Below, piece after piece: positions 8,422-16,385 of a stretch of DNA of 64,000 bases; positions within the stretch are counted from its first letter, which is position 1, and every line of letters starts with the position of its first letter. Made by a program: the position numbers and the translations under genes. The notes under the pieces are model-generated. The model searched no databases and was not told where the DNA came from. It saw only the letters and a list, made by a program, of their open reading frames with translations. The DNA is from Actinophytocola sp036555685. Its GTDB lineage: Bacteria; Actinomycetota; Actinomycetes; Mycobacteriales; Pseudonocardiaceae. Location of the stretch: assembly GCF_036555685.1 (NCBI RefSeq), contig NZ_DATBKY010000264.1, positions 95,378-159,377 of the forward strand, in the 5' to 3' direction.

Positions 8422-8494
8422 TTTCTTACCCCCACGCGGTGAGATCGGAAGGCCGACCGATCATGCTAGCCCCGCGCGGGCCGGCGGCGAAGCG

Positions 8495-9358
8495 TCAGCG
8501 GCGGTAGGCGTAGTTGCGGCGCGGCGGTTCGGGGGCGGCGCGCGGGGTGCGGCGGGCGATGATGCCGCCGACGATCACGAACACGCCGCCGAGACCGCAG
8601 ATCACCCACACCACGATCGACATCCGCTGGGTGATCGCGTCGTAGAACGGCCCGGCGATCTCCGGTGCCGGGCTCTTCGCCGTGATCTGGCTGCGCGCGA
8701 GGAACCCGGCCAGCACGACCAGCAGCATGGCGACGACGAGCCCGAAGCCGGTGACGACGAGCGTCATGCCGCGCCGCGCGGAGGCCACGAGCCCGAGCAC
8801 GATGAGCGCGATGGCGGCGATCGGCAGGATCACGCTCAGCTTCTCCAGCAGGTCGAACGCGGGCACGAGCTGGCTCACCGCGGGCCCCGACACGAGCTGC
8901 ATCTTCGCGTCGACCGCCGGGATCCGGTTCGCGAGCGGCACCCCGTCCGCGACGAAGCGCTGCTTCATGTCGTCGGCGACGACGCCCAGGTCGAGCACGA
9001 TCGCGTCACCCTCGACGGCGACGCTGCCGCCGCCCTCGTCCCGCAGCAGCGCCACGAGCTGCGGGTGGACCTCGGTGTTGAGGCGTACCCAGGCGTCGCG
9101 GAACTGGTCGCTCGCGACGAACTTGTCGATGCTCGTGTCCACGAGCTGCCGCGCCTGCCCCGGCACCTTCTCATCCAGCGCGGCGGAGATCTGGTCGGCG
9201 ACGGCGCCCTGCACGCCCGGGTCGTCCGCGAGCGGGGTGACGGCCTCGAGGTAGGCCTCGCGGTCGGTCACCTCGTCGACGAGCACGTAGGCCACGACAG
9301 CCGGCGCGGCGAGCAGGCATCCCAGCAGAACCAGCACGGTGGCTAACCCGGTACGCAT
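8495..9358 (-). CDS. Actinobacterial membrane protein of unknown function
   Basis: A 287-residue protein. An N-terminal signal-anchor helix ('LATVLVLLGCLLAAPAVVAYVLV') is followed by a ~155-residue extracytoplasmic alpha/beta domain beginning 'DREAYLEAVTPLADDPGVQGAVADQI'. Two further central helices ('LSVILPIAAIALIVLGLV', 'LVVTGFGLVVAMLLVVLAGF') and a last helix near the C-terminus ('IVVWVICGLGGVFVIVGGII') follow, then a short basic tail 'PPRRNYAYRR'. This arrangement is common in Pseudonocardiaceae and streptomycetes, but I know no assigned function. The frame extends upstream, but ATG 9358 begins the signal anchor. Confidence 0.75.
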   Translation of the reverse strand: MRTGLATVLVLLGCLLAAPAVVAYVLVDEVTDREAYLEAVTPLADDPGVQGAVADQISAALDEKVPGQARQLVDTSIDKFVASDQFRDAWVRLNTEVHPQLVALLRDEGGGSVAVEGDAIVLDLGVVADDMKQRFVADGVPLANRIPAVDAKMQLVSGPAVSQLVPAFDLLEKLSVILPIAAIALIVLGLVASARRGMTLVVTGFGLVVAMLLVVLAGFLARSQITAKSPAPEIAGPFYDAITQRMSIVVWVICGLGGVFVIVGGIIARRTPRAAPEPPRRNYAYRR

Positions 9359-9428
9359 CGGTAAACCGTAACGTTGCCGGTCCGGCCGTGCCGGGCCGGG
9401 CGCGCCCGCGCGTGCCGGCCGTGTCCGG

Positions 9429-10391
9429 TCAGGTCTCCAGGGTCCGCCGCCACACGTCGATGACCAGGACCGGGCGCATGCCGACCGACTCGTACACGCC
9501 CAGCGCCGGGGTGGTGTTGTTGGAGTCGACATGCAGCAGCGTGCCGGTACGGCCCACGGCGGCGTCGATCGCGAACGCGTGGCGCAGCAGGAACTTCGCG
9601 ATACCGCGGCCGCGCGCGGGCGGCAGCACACCGACGGAGGCGACGTACCCGCAGCCCTCGTCCGCGACGAACTGGTCGTTGCACTCCAGCACGCCGGCGG
9701 GCCGGCCGGCCAGCTCGGCGAGCCACAGCTGCGTCCAGTCGAATGTGGACTTCCGCTCGAGCGTCTCCTGCCACGTGCCGAACGGCTTGGGCACGTTGCC
9801 GAAGTGCTCGGTGAAGGCCGTGTTCAGCACCCCGTGTGCCGCCTCGCGCACCGCCGGATCGGTGCCCTGCCGCAACGAGACGCCGGCCGGTGGCGTCGGC
9901 GGATCGGCCGGTCCGCCGTGGTCGATGCGCATCCGGTGGAACGTGGTCGCGACGGCCAGCCCGTGCGCTACCGCCTGGGCCCGCAGCCCGTCGTCGGCGC
10001 GGTAGACGCCGTGGTCGACCGTCACCTGCCGGTGCCCGCGTGCGCGGCCGAGCTCGCGGGCGCGATCGAGCGACCAGCCGAACAGCCAGTGGCGGACGGC
10101 CGAACCCGTTGCCAGGACGTCGATCTCGACGAGATCGCTGTCCGCCCGTGCGATCGCGGTCGCGTAGGCCACCGGCGTGCCGGCGGAGTCGAACACGAGA
10201 CGCGCGTCATGGGCCGGCTCGAAACCCGGCGCGGTGAGGTCGTCGCGCACGTCGTTCTCGGTGTAGTCGGCGAACCCCACGACGCCGAGCGTGTAGTCCC
10301 GGGCGAGTGCCGCGATCGCCGCCGCGTCGGTCAGCCGGGGCGGCCGGAAGACGAAGTCGCCGGAAAGAGCCGCCCTAGTTCTGCTCACCAT
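9429..10391 (-). CDS. Tandem GNAT N-acetyltransferase
   Basis: A 320-residue protein with two GNAT folds. The first half (~10-150) begins 'FRPPRLTDAAAIAALARDYT' and is degenerate in the acetyl-CoA loop. The second half (~165-320) has 'YVASVGVLPPARGRGIAKFLLRHAF', where the R-G-R-G-I/A pyrophosphate loop is intact, and 'LHVDSNNTTPALGVYESVGM', the classic GNAT 'N...A...Y...GF' closing motif. Architecture and length resemble mycothiol-synthase-like paralogues, but the substrate cannot be stated. It begins 17 bases before the end of the Excalibur lipoprotein gene, so the two are probably co-translated. Confidence 0.85.
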   Translation of the reverse strand: MVSRTRAALSGDFVFRPPRLTDAAAIAALARDYTLGVVGFADYTENDVRDDLTAPGFEPAHDARLVFDSAGTPVAYATAIARADSDLVEIDVLATGSAVRHWLFGWSLDRARELGRARGHRQVTVDHGVYRADDGLRAQAVAHGLAVATTFHRMRIDHGGPADPPTPPAGVSLRQGTDPAVREAAHGVLNTAFTEHFGNVPKPFGTWQETLERKSTFDWTQLWLAELAGRPAGVLECNDQFVADEGCGYVASVGVLPPARGRGIAKFLLRHAFAIDAAVGRTGTLLHVDSNNTTPALGVYESVGMRPVLVIDVWRRTLET

Positions 10392-10734
10392 ACGACTGCT
10401 CGCACGGAAGGCCGTCCTTGTCCGCGTCCCAGTTCGCCGGGAATCCCGCGTCCGCCCACGCGGCGTACGCTACGTCATACGAATATCCGGCCGCATGCAA
10501 TTTCTGGCAGGGTGTCAGGGGCTTGTCCGGCACGGTCACCGTCGCGGGCGGCGGCACGTACACAGTGGACGGTGTGACCGTGACGGTCGCGGGCGGCGGG
10601 GTGCTCGTCGACGTGCGCGGCGCGGCCGTGCTCGTACCGTCGACGGGTTGCGCGCACGCCGCCAGTCCGAGCGCGATCACTCCCGACAGCGCGGCGGCGA
10701 CGATCCGCGTACCCGCGGCGGAGACGGACAGCAT
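10375..10734 (-). CDS. Excalibur-domain lipoprotein
   Basis: A 119-residue protein. It has a signal peptide with lipobox LGLAAC, then a Thr/Ser/Pro/Val linker (repeated 'PPPATVTV' units). The C-terminal Excalibur domain contains two cysteines ('TPCQKLHAAGYSY', 'DGLPCE') and the Ca2+-loop-like 'DADKDGLPCE'. Such proteins sit on the outer face of the membrane and the domain probably binds calcium. The GAGGGGG ribosome site selects ATG 10734 over the upstream in-frame ATG. It overlaps the GNAT start by 17 bases. Confidence 0.85.
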   Translation of the reverse strand: MLSVSAAGTRIVAAALSGVIALGLAACAQPVDGTSTAAPRTSTSTPPPATVTVTPSTVYVPPPATVTVPDKPLTPCQKLHAAGYSYDVAYAAWADAGFPANWDADKDGLPCEQSYGEQN

Positions 10735-11085
10735 CGAACAAGCCCCCTCGTTCTGGAATGGCGGAGCCCCGGTGCCGCGAGGGCATCTCCGGTAACCCTC
10801 GTGCCGTCCGTCGTGACGATCACGCAGAGTGTTACAGCCGAGGAGAATGACTACGGAAAGTCGCGGCATACTTCTCGTGGCTCGCGGTAGTTCTTTTCCG
10901 ACCGCGACCGGAATTGTTCGGACAGTCGAATTCGACTATCGCGTGGCCGAATTGTTGGCACAGTTGCCCGAAACGGCGTCTTGTTTTCGGATCGGCGCTG
11001 GAGGAGGCTGTCGCGGGGCTGTAGCGGATCTTCGTTGCAGCGTGCCTTTTTGCGCGAACTGTCCGGTTTCTTTGGAGCCTGCAAA
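10735..11085. other. Intergenic region between divergent genes, AT-richer promoter stretch
   Basis: About 350 bases separate the Excalibur lipoprotein (minus) and the beta-propeller protein (plus). Local GC drops clearly between ~10840 and 11080, with runs such as GGTAGTTCTTTTCC and GAATTCGACTATCGCG. Promoters for both directions should lie here. The AATTG-rich stretch at ~10900-10960 is the best candidate, but no convincing -35/-10 pair could be fixed. A 104-codon ORF inside (from 10829) lacks codon bias and is not called. Confidence 0.5.
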
Positions 11086-14000
11086 ATGGTCAAATTACGC
11101 GCTGTCGCCCGATTCAGATGTCTTGCCGCGATCTTGCTGGTGACCCCGCTGATCACGGTCACCGCGTCCGCGACGGCTGTCGCGGCGCCACCCGACGACA
11201 CCCCGGTCCTGCTCACCCCGAAGGGGGAGCACGAGTCCGGCGAGGACGAGGAGAGCTTCGACAAGCTTCGTGACGCTTACTACTGGAGCCGGCTGCTGGC
11301 CGGCGACGACGAGCTCAGCTTCGAACAGGCCGCGACCTTCCGCAACCGCGCCGCCACCGCCGCGAACGGCGTTGCCGTGGAGACCAAGCGCGGCGCGGCC
11401 CGGGGCGGGACCTGGGCCAGCACCGGACCGGACCCGGTCGTGCAGGTCGGCCGCACGAGCAACACCTTCGAGGCGGTGTCCGGCCGCATCGGTGCGCTGG
11501 TGATCCGCAACGACGGCACGATCGTGCTCGGTGCCGCCCAGGGCGGCGTGTGGACCTACGACACCGCCACCAAGGCCTGGACCTCGCGCACCCCGGACGC
11601 GAACACCCAGTCGGTCGGCGCGCTCGCCCTCGCGCCCAGCGACGACCGGATCATCTACCTCGGCTCCGGCGAGGGCGCGCTGTCCGGCGACAGCTACTAC
11701 GGCGACGGCGTCTACCGCTCGAACGACGGCGGCGTGACCTGGAAGCGGGTCTCCGGCGACCAGTTCAACGGGCAGTCCACGTCGTCGATCACCGTCGACC
11801 CGGGAAACCCGGACCACCTGTACATGGCGACCCTGCGCGGCCGCGGCGGCATCCGCCGGACGACAGCGCCCGCCGAGACCCCGTTCGGCGTGTGGGAGTC
11901 CCGCGACGGCGGCAGGCACTGGTCGCTGAAGAAGGGCACCACCGACGAGCTGCACGGCGCGACCGACCTCGTGATGGACCCGCAGAACCCGCGGCAGCTC
12001 TACGCCTCCTTCTGGGGCGACGGCATCTACCGCACCACGGACGGCGGCGCCACGTGGGCCAGTGCCCTGGGTGACCTGCCGAAGGGCAACTTCCTCGAGG
12101 GCGGCACGCGGTTCGCGCTCGGCCTGTCCCACCCGGCCGGCGCCGCGCACGCCACGATCTACACCGGGTTCGACTACTTCGACCTGGACGACGAGTACCA
12201 CCCGGCGCAGATCTACAAGACGACCGACGAAGGCGCGCACTGGACCGCGACGGGAACGGGCACCGGCGCCGACTCGGTCTTCGACTACTGCGGCACGCAG
12301 TGCTTCTACGACAACGTCGTCTACCCCGACCCGACGAACCCGGACGTCCTCTACGTCGGCGGCTCCTACGGGTACGACAACTCGCCGCAGTCCGGCGGGA
12401 TCTACCGGTCCAAGGACGGCGGCGCGACGTGGCAGAGCCTCGGGTACGACCTGCACCCGGACTTCCACGCGATCGCCCTGCAGCGGAACAACACGCAGCA
12501 CATCGCGATCGGCAACGACGGCGGCGTGTGGCAGTCCGCCACCGGCGGCGGCCGCCCGGCGGGCGCCCCGCTGTCGGCCGTGGACTGGGAGAACCTCAAC
12601 GGCACCGTCGACCCGAACACCGCCGCGCTGGTGCACTCGACGGGGCTGCGGATCACCCAGTTCACGAGCATGGCGACCGTGCCCCAGGTGCCCGGCCAGT
12701 ACTGGGGCGGCACCCAGGACAACGGCACACTGCGCAAGTCGCTCGCGAACGACCGGTGGTTCGACCAGGCCAGCGGTGACGGCGGGCAGGTGATCGTCGA
12801 CCAGACGACCCTGAACGAGGCCAACCCGGGCCTGCCGGCGTACGTGTTCGGCACGTACTTCGGCATCTCGCCCTACCGGTACGACCCGACCGAGGTCGGC
12901 ACGTTCTTCGGCAACGAGGCCATCGACGGTGGCATCGACATGAACGACCGGGCGGAGTTCTACATCCCGTGGGTCCAGAACCGGGCCGACACCAACCAGA
13001 TGTTCCTCGGCACCTACCGGCTCTACCGGACCAACAACGCCGAGGCACCGTCCGCGGGCGACGTCCACTGGGACGTCGTCAGCCCGGACCTCACGACGGG
13101 TTGCCCGCAAGAGGCACCCAACGGCGCCCGCGGCTGCCTGATCTCGGCGATCGGCATCGCGGACGGCGGCGACGGCGCGTACGTCGGCAGCGACGACGGC
13201 GTGGTCTCGGTCAGCCCGAACGCGGTCACCGCGGACAGTCCTACGTGGACACGCGTCGGCCAGAACGTGCTGCCCAACCGGCCGGTCGCGCAGTTCGCCG
13301 TGGACCGGTCCGACTGGCGTGTCGCGTACGTGTCCTACGCCGGCTTCGGCTCGGCCACCCCGGGCCACCGCGGCCACGTGTTCAAGACCACCGACGGCGG
13401 CCGGCACTGGAAGGACATCAGCGCCAACCTGCCGGACATCCCGGTGAACTCGGTGATCCTGGACCCGTCCGCGGACGACACGCTCTACGCCGGCACCGAC
13501 GTCGGCCCGTTCGTCACCACGAACGGCGGGAAGTCGTGGAAGCGGCTCGGCAACGGCATGCCGAAGGTCTCGGTGTGGCAGCTCGACTACGACCCTAGCC
13601 ACGCCACGCTCGCCGCCGGCACGCACGGCCGCGCGGCGTACACGCTGAACACCGGCGCCAACTCGCCGGCACTCGTCGTGTCCAAGTCGGACGACGGCAC
13701 GCCGGTAGGCCCGGGCAGCGAGGTGCACTACACGATCACGGTGCGCAACGTCGGTAACGCGCCCGCGACCGGGGTGCGCATCGACGAGCCGGTCCCGGCC
13801 CACACGAGCTTCGTCTCGGCGAGCGACGGTGGCACGCTGCGCAAGGGAACCGTGCAGTGGCGCAACCTGAGCGTGCCGGCCGGCGGCAGCAAGTCGGTGA
13901 ACCTCACCGTGCGGATCGCGCCGAGCCTGCCGAGCTCGGTCAAGTCGATCGTCAACGACGGCATCGTCGTGAAGTCCGACCAGGGCGTGGACGCCGACGG

Positions 14001-15000
14001 CAGCCCGCACACGGTCGCGATCGCGCCGGCGCACGCGCTGGCCGTCTCGCCGGCCACGCAGAAGGGCGGCGCCCGGGTCGGGACCGACGCGACGTACACC
14101 GTGCACCTGAAGAACAACGGGTTCCAGGCGGACAGCTACACGTTGTCGACGGCGAGCACCTGGCCGGCGGCGACGTTCGACGCGTCCTGCACGACGCCGT
14201 CGACCACGACGCCGACTGTCGCGCCGGGCGCGACGACCGACGTCTGCGTGAAGGTCAGCGTGCCGGCCTCGGCGGCCAACGACGCGACGAACGACACGAC
14301 GGTGACCGCCTCGTCCGCGGCGGACAGCTCGGTCACCGGCAGCGCGAAGCTGACCACGATCGCGGTGGCGGTGGACACGCTGCTCGTCGACGAGGACCTC
14401 GGCGCGCCCGACGTCGAGTCGTACTACGAGGACGCGCTGAACGCGAACGGGACCGCGTTCAGCCGGTGGGATCTGTCCGCGGATCCGGAGCTGCCGAGGA
14501 CCTACCTGACCGCGCACCGCACGGTCGTGTGGTTCACCGGCAACACCTACCCGGCACCGATCACGCCGTACGAGGGTGACCTCACGGCGTTCCTCGACGG
14601 CGGCGGCAAGCTGTTCATGTCGGGCCAGGACATCCTGGACCAGGCGGCCGGCACCACGGCGTTCGTGCGGAACTACCTGCACATCGACTGGGACGGCACC
14701 GAGGCGCAGAACGACAAGGCGACCGCGGCCGTCCACGGCGTGACCGGCAACCCCGTCTCCGACGGGATCGGCGCCGTGCCGATCGACCACACGGTCCTCA
14801 ACGCCACGTTCGAGGACCGGGTGACCCCGATCGCCCCGGCCACCCCGGCGTTCACCGACGACTCGTCGGCGACCGACGCGCTGAACGTGGCGGCGGGCTC
14901 GTACAAGGTGGTGTTCCTCGCCTTCCCGTTCGAGGCGTACGGCACCGCGGCCGAGAAGGCGGATCTGATGCACCGGATCCAGACCTACCACGGTAGCTGA
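11086..15000 (+). CDS. Large secreted BNR/sortilin-like beta-propeller protein with DUF11-like domain
   Basis: A 1304-residue exported protein. The signal peptide ends near 'VTASATAVAA'. Residues ~90-870 are dominated by sialidase/BNR Asp-box repeats ('YRSNDGGVTWKR', 'WESRDGGRHWSL', 'YRTTDGGATWAS', 'YKTTDEGAHWTA', 'YRSKDGGATWQS', 'FKTTDGGRHWKD', 'VTTNGGKSWKR'), indicating one or two beta-propellers as in VPS10/sortilin and xyloglucanase folds. Residues ~875-960 form a DUF11-type Ig repeat ('YTITVRNVGNAPATGV'). A second Ig-like domain follows, and the last ~200 residues form an alpha/beta domain with 'FLDGGGKLFMSGQDILDQ'. Catalytic residues cannot be assigned. GGAG lies 8 bases before ATG. A strong terminator follows. 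Confidence 0.85.
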   Translation: MVKLRAVARFRCLAAILLVTPLITVTASATAVAAPPDDTPVLLTPKGEHESGEDEESFDKLRDAYYWSRLLAGDDELSFEQAATFRNRAATAANGVAVETKRGAARGGTWASTGPDPVVQVGRTSNTFEAVSGRIGALVIRNDGTIVLGAAQGGVWTYDTATKAWTSRTPDANTQSVGALALAPSDDRIIYLGSGEGALSGDSYYGDGVYRSNDGGVTWKRVSGDQFNGQSTSSITVDPGNPDHLYMATLRGRGGIRRTTAPAETPFGVWESRDGGRHWSLKKGTTDELHGATDLVMDPQNPRQLYASFWGDGIYRTTDGGATWASALGDLPKGNFLEGGTRFALGLSHPAGAAHATIYTGFDYFDLDDEYHPAQIYKTTDEGAHWTATGTGTGADSVFDYCGTQCFYDNVVYPDPTNPDVLYVGGSYGYDNSPQSGGIYRSKDGGATWQSLGYDLHPDFHAIALQRNNTQHIAIGNDGGVWQSATGGGRPAGAPLSAVDWENLNGTVDPNTAALVHSTGLRITQFTSMATVPQVPGQYWGGTQDNGTLRKSLANDRWFDQASGDGGQVIVDQTTLNEANPGLPAYVFGTYFGISPYRYDPTEVGTFFGNEAIDGGIDMNDRAEFYIPWVQNRADTNQMFLGTYRLYRTNNAEAPSAGDVHWDVVSPDLTTGCPQEAPNGARGCLISAIGIADGGDGAYVGSDDGVVSVSPNAVTADSPTWTRVGQNVLPNRPVAQFAVDRSDWRVAYVSYAGFGSATPGHRGHVFKTTDGGRHWKDISANLPDIPVNSVILDPSADDTLYAGTDVGPFVTTNGGKSWKRLGNGMPKVSVWQLDYDPSHATLAAGTHGRAAYTLNTGANSPALVVSKSDDGTPVGPGSEVHYTITVRNVGNAPATGVRIDEPVPAHTSFVSASDGGTLRKGTVQWRNLSVPAGGSKSVNLTVRIAPSLPSSVKSIVNDGIVVKSDQGVDADGSPHTVAIAPAHALAVSPATQKGGARVGTDATYTVHLKNNGFQADSYTLSTASTWPAATFDASCTTPSTTTPTVAPGATTDVCVKVSVPASAANDATNDTTVTASSAADSSVTGSAKLTTIAVAVDTLLVDEDLGAPDVESYYEDALNANGTAFSRWDLSADPELPRTYLTAHRTVVWFTGNTYPAPITPYEGDLTAFLDGGGKLFMSGQDILDQAAGTTAFVRNYLHIDWDGTEAQNDKATAAVHGVTGNPVSDGIGAVPIDHTVLNATFEDRVTPIAPATPAFTDDSSATDALNVAAGSYKVVFLAFPFEAYGTAAEKADLMHRIQTYHGS

Positions 15001-15008
15001 CGGGGACG

Positions 15009-15049
15009 CGGAGGCCCGCCGACGCCACCACGGAGTCGGCGGGCCTCCG
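15009..15049. terminator. Perfect 15-bp stem terminator
   Basis: CGGAGGCCCGCCGAC (15009-15023) and its exact complement at 15035-15049 flank an 11-base loop. The hairpin begins 9 bases after the stop of the beta-propeller gene and faces the end of the acyl-CoA dehydrogenase gene on the minus strand, so it may act both ways. Confidence 0.8.
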
Positions 15050-15067
15050 GTTCGGCATGGTGCGGTC

Positions 15068-15139
15068 GTGAAGGCCGCGGTCCACGCCCGCCGCTACGTC
15101 GAGACCGGGCGCAAGCCGGGCAACGTGATCGTCGACGTC
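15068..15139 (+). pseudogene. Possible 3' remnant of a zinc-type alcohol dehydrogenase/quinone reductase gene
   Basis: In the frame starting at GTG 15068 the translation reads about 24 residues closely resembling the C-terminus of MDR-family NAD(P)H quinone reductases (HARRYVETGRKPGNVIVDV). The frame then runs without a stop into the antisense of the acyl-CoA dehydrogenase gene. Nothing MDR-like lies upstream, where the terminator of the previous gene sits. The simplest reading is a remnant left by a deletion, ending where the next gene begins. The match is by eye on a very short stretch, so chance cannot be excluded. Confidence 0.35.
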
Positions 15140-16364
15140 ACTGGACCGGCAGCACCGGCGTGCGGCGCAGCTCGGCCTTCGCGATCGATCGCAGGTGGAC
15201 CTCGTCCGGGCCGTCGAACAGGCGCATCGCGCGGTGCCAGCCGTACATCGCGGCCAGCGGGGTCACATCCGTGATGCCCGCGCCGCCGTGCACCTGTATC
15301 GCCCGGTCGATCACGCGCCCGGCCGCGCGCGGCACCGCGACCTTCGCCATCGCCACCAGGTCCCGCGCCGCCCTGTTCCCGGCCGTGTCGATCACCTGGC
15401 ACGCGTGGTGGCACAGCAGCCGCGCCTGCTCGATCTCCAGGCGCGACTCCGCGATCTGCTGCCGCACGACACCCTGGTCGGACAGCGGCCCACCGAAGGC
15501 GACCCGCGACGAAGCCCGTGCGACCAGCATCGCCAGCGCACGCTCCGCCGCCCCCAGCGCACGCATGCAGTGATGGATCCGGCCCGGTCCGAGCCGCGCC
15601 TGCGCGGCCGCGAACCCGCCGCCCTCCTCGCCGATGACGTTCGCGACCGGCACGCGGACGTCGGCGAAGTGGACCTCCGCGTGGCCGTGCTGGTCGTGGT
15701 GACCGAACACCGGCAGGTCCCGCACGACGGTGACGCCCGGCGTGTCGCGCGGTACCAGCACCATCGTCTGCTGGCGGTGCGGCGGCGCGGACGGGTCGGT
15801 CTTGCCCATCACGATCAGCACCGCACACCGCGGGTCCAGCGCCCCGCTGGTCCACCACTTGCGGCCGTTGATCACGTACTCGTCGCCGTCGCGCTCGATC
15901 CGGGTGGCGATGTTGGTCGCGTCGCTCGAGGCGACCTCCGGCTCGGTCATCGCGAACGCCGAGCGGATCTCGCCGTCGAGCAGCGGCCGCAGCCACTCCC
16001 GCTGTTGCCCGTCGGTGCCCAGCAGGTGCAGCAGCTCCATGTTGCCGGTGTCCGGCGCCGCGCAGTTGATCGCCTCCGGCGCGAGGTCCAGGCTCCAGCC
16101 GGACAGCTCCGCGATCGGCGCGTACTCGAGCTGGGTCAGCCCGGACTCCGCGGGCAGGAAGAGGTTCCACAGCCCCTCGGCTCGCGCCTGCTTCTTCAGC
16201 GCCTCGACCACCGGCGGCACGGTGTGGTCCTCCGGCCCGGCCGTCCGGCGGTGGTCGAGGTACTCCGCCTCCGCGGGCAGGACCCGCTCACGCATGAACA
16301 CGAGCATGCGGTCGTACAGCTCGCGGGCGCGGGCAGAAGGCGCGGGAAGGTCGTAGTCCGCCAC
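15138..16364 (-). CDS. Acyl-CoA dehydrogenase family protein (ACAD10/11-like)
   Basis: A 408-residue flavoprotein. It has an N-terminal helical domain ('MLVFMRERVLPAEAEYLDH'), then 'SAFAMTEPEVASSDATNIAT' (the FAD/substrate 'TEP..GSD' strand, here ASSDA), 'INGRKWWTSGAL' and a C-terminal helical bundle. The bundle carries 'RLGPGRIHHCMRALGAAERAL' and 'IQVHGGAGITDVTPLAAMYGWHRAMRLFDGPDEVHLRSIAK'. 'FDGPDEVH' near the end is typical of the long-chain ACAD10/11-like subgroup. It oxidises an acyl-CoA to the 2-enoyl-CoA. GTG 16364 has AGGAGG 5 bases upstream. It follows the glycosidase-like gene by 21 bases and may share its transcript. Confidence 0.9.
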   Translation of the reverse strand: MADYDLPAPSARARELYDRMLVFMRERVLPAEAEYLDHRRTAGPEDHTVPPVVEALKKQARAEGLWNLFLPAESGLTQLEYAPIAELSGWSLDLAPEAINCAAPDTGNMELLHLLGTDGQQREWLRPLLDGEIRSAFAMTEPEVASSDATNIATRIERDGDEYVINGRKWWTSGALDPRCAVLIVMGKTDPSAPPHRQQTMVLVPRDTPGVTVVRDLPVFGHHDQHGHAEVHFADVRVPVANVIGEEGGGFAAAQARLGPGRIHHCMRALGAAERALAMLVARASSRVAFGGPLSDQGVVRQQIAESRLEIEQARLLCHHACQVIDTAGNRAARDLVAMAKVAVPRAAGRVIDRAIQVHGGAGITDVTPLAAMYGWHRAMRLFDGPDEVHLRSIAKAELRRTPVLPVQ

Positions 16365-16385
16365 GAGAACCTCCTGGTTACGGCG

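Noticed and set aside
10829..11143. 104-codon plus-strand ORF upstream of the propeller gene
   Set aside because: It overlaps the signal-peptide start of the real gene, lies in the AT-rich promoter region and lacks codon bias.
11095..14991. 1298-codon minus-strand ORF
   Set aside because: Antisense shadow of the beta-propeller gene; Arg/Val/Gly-rich, no signal peptide or domain.
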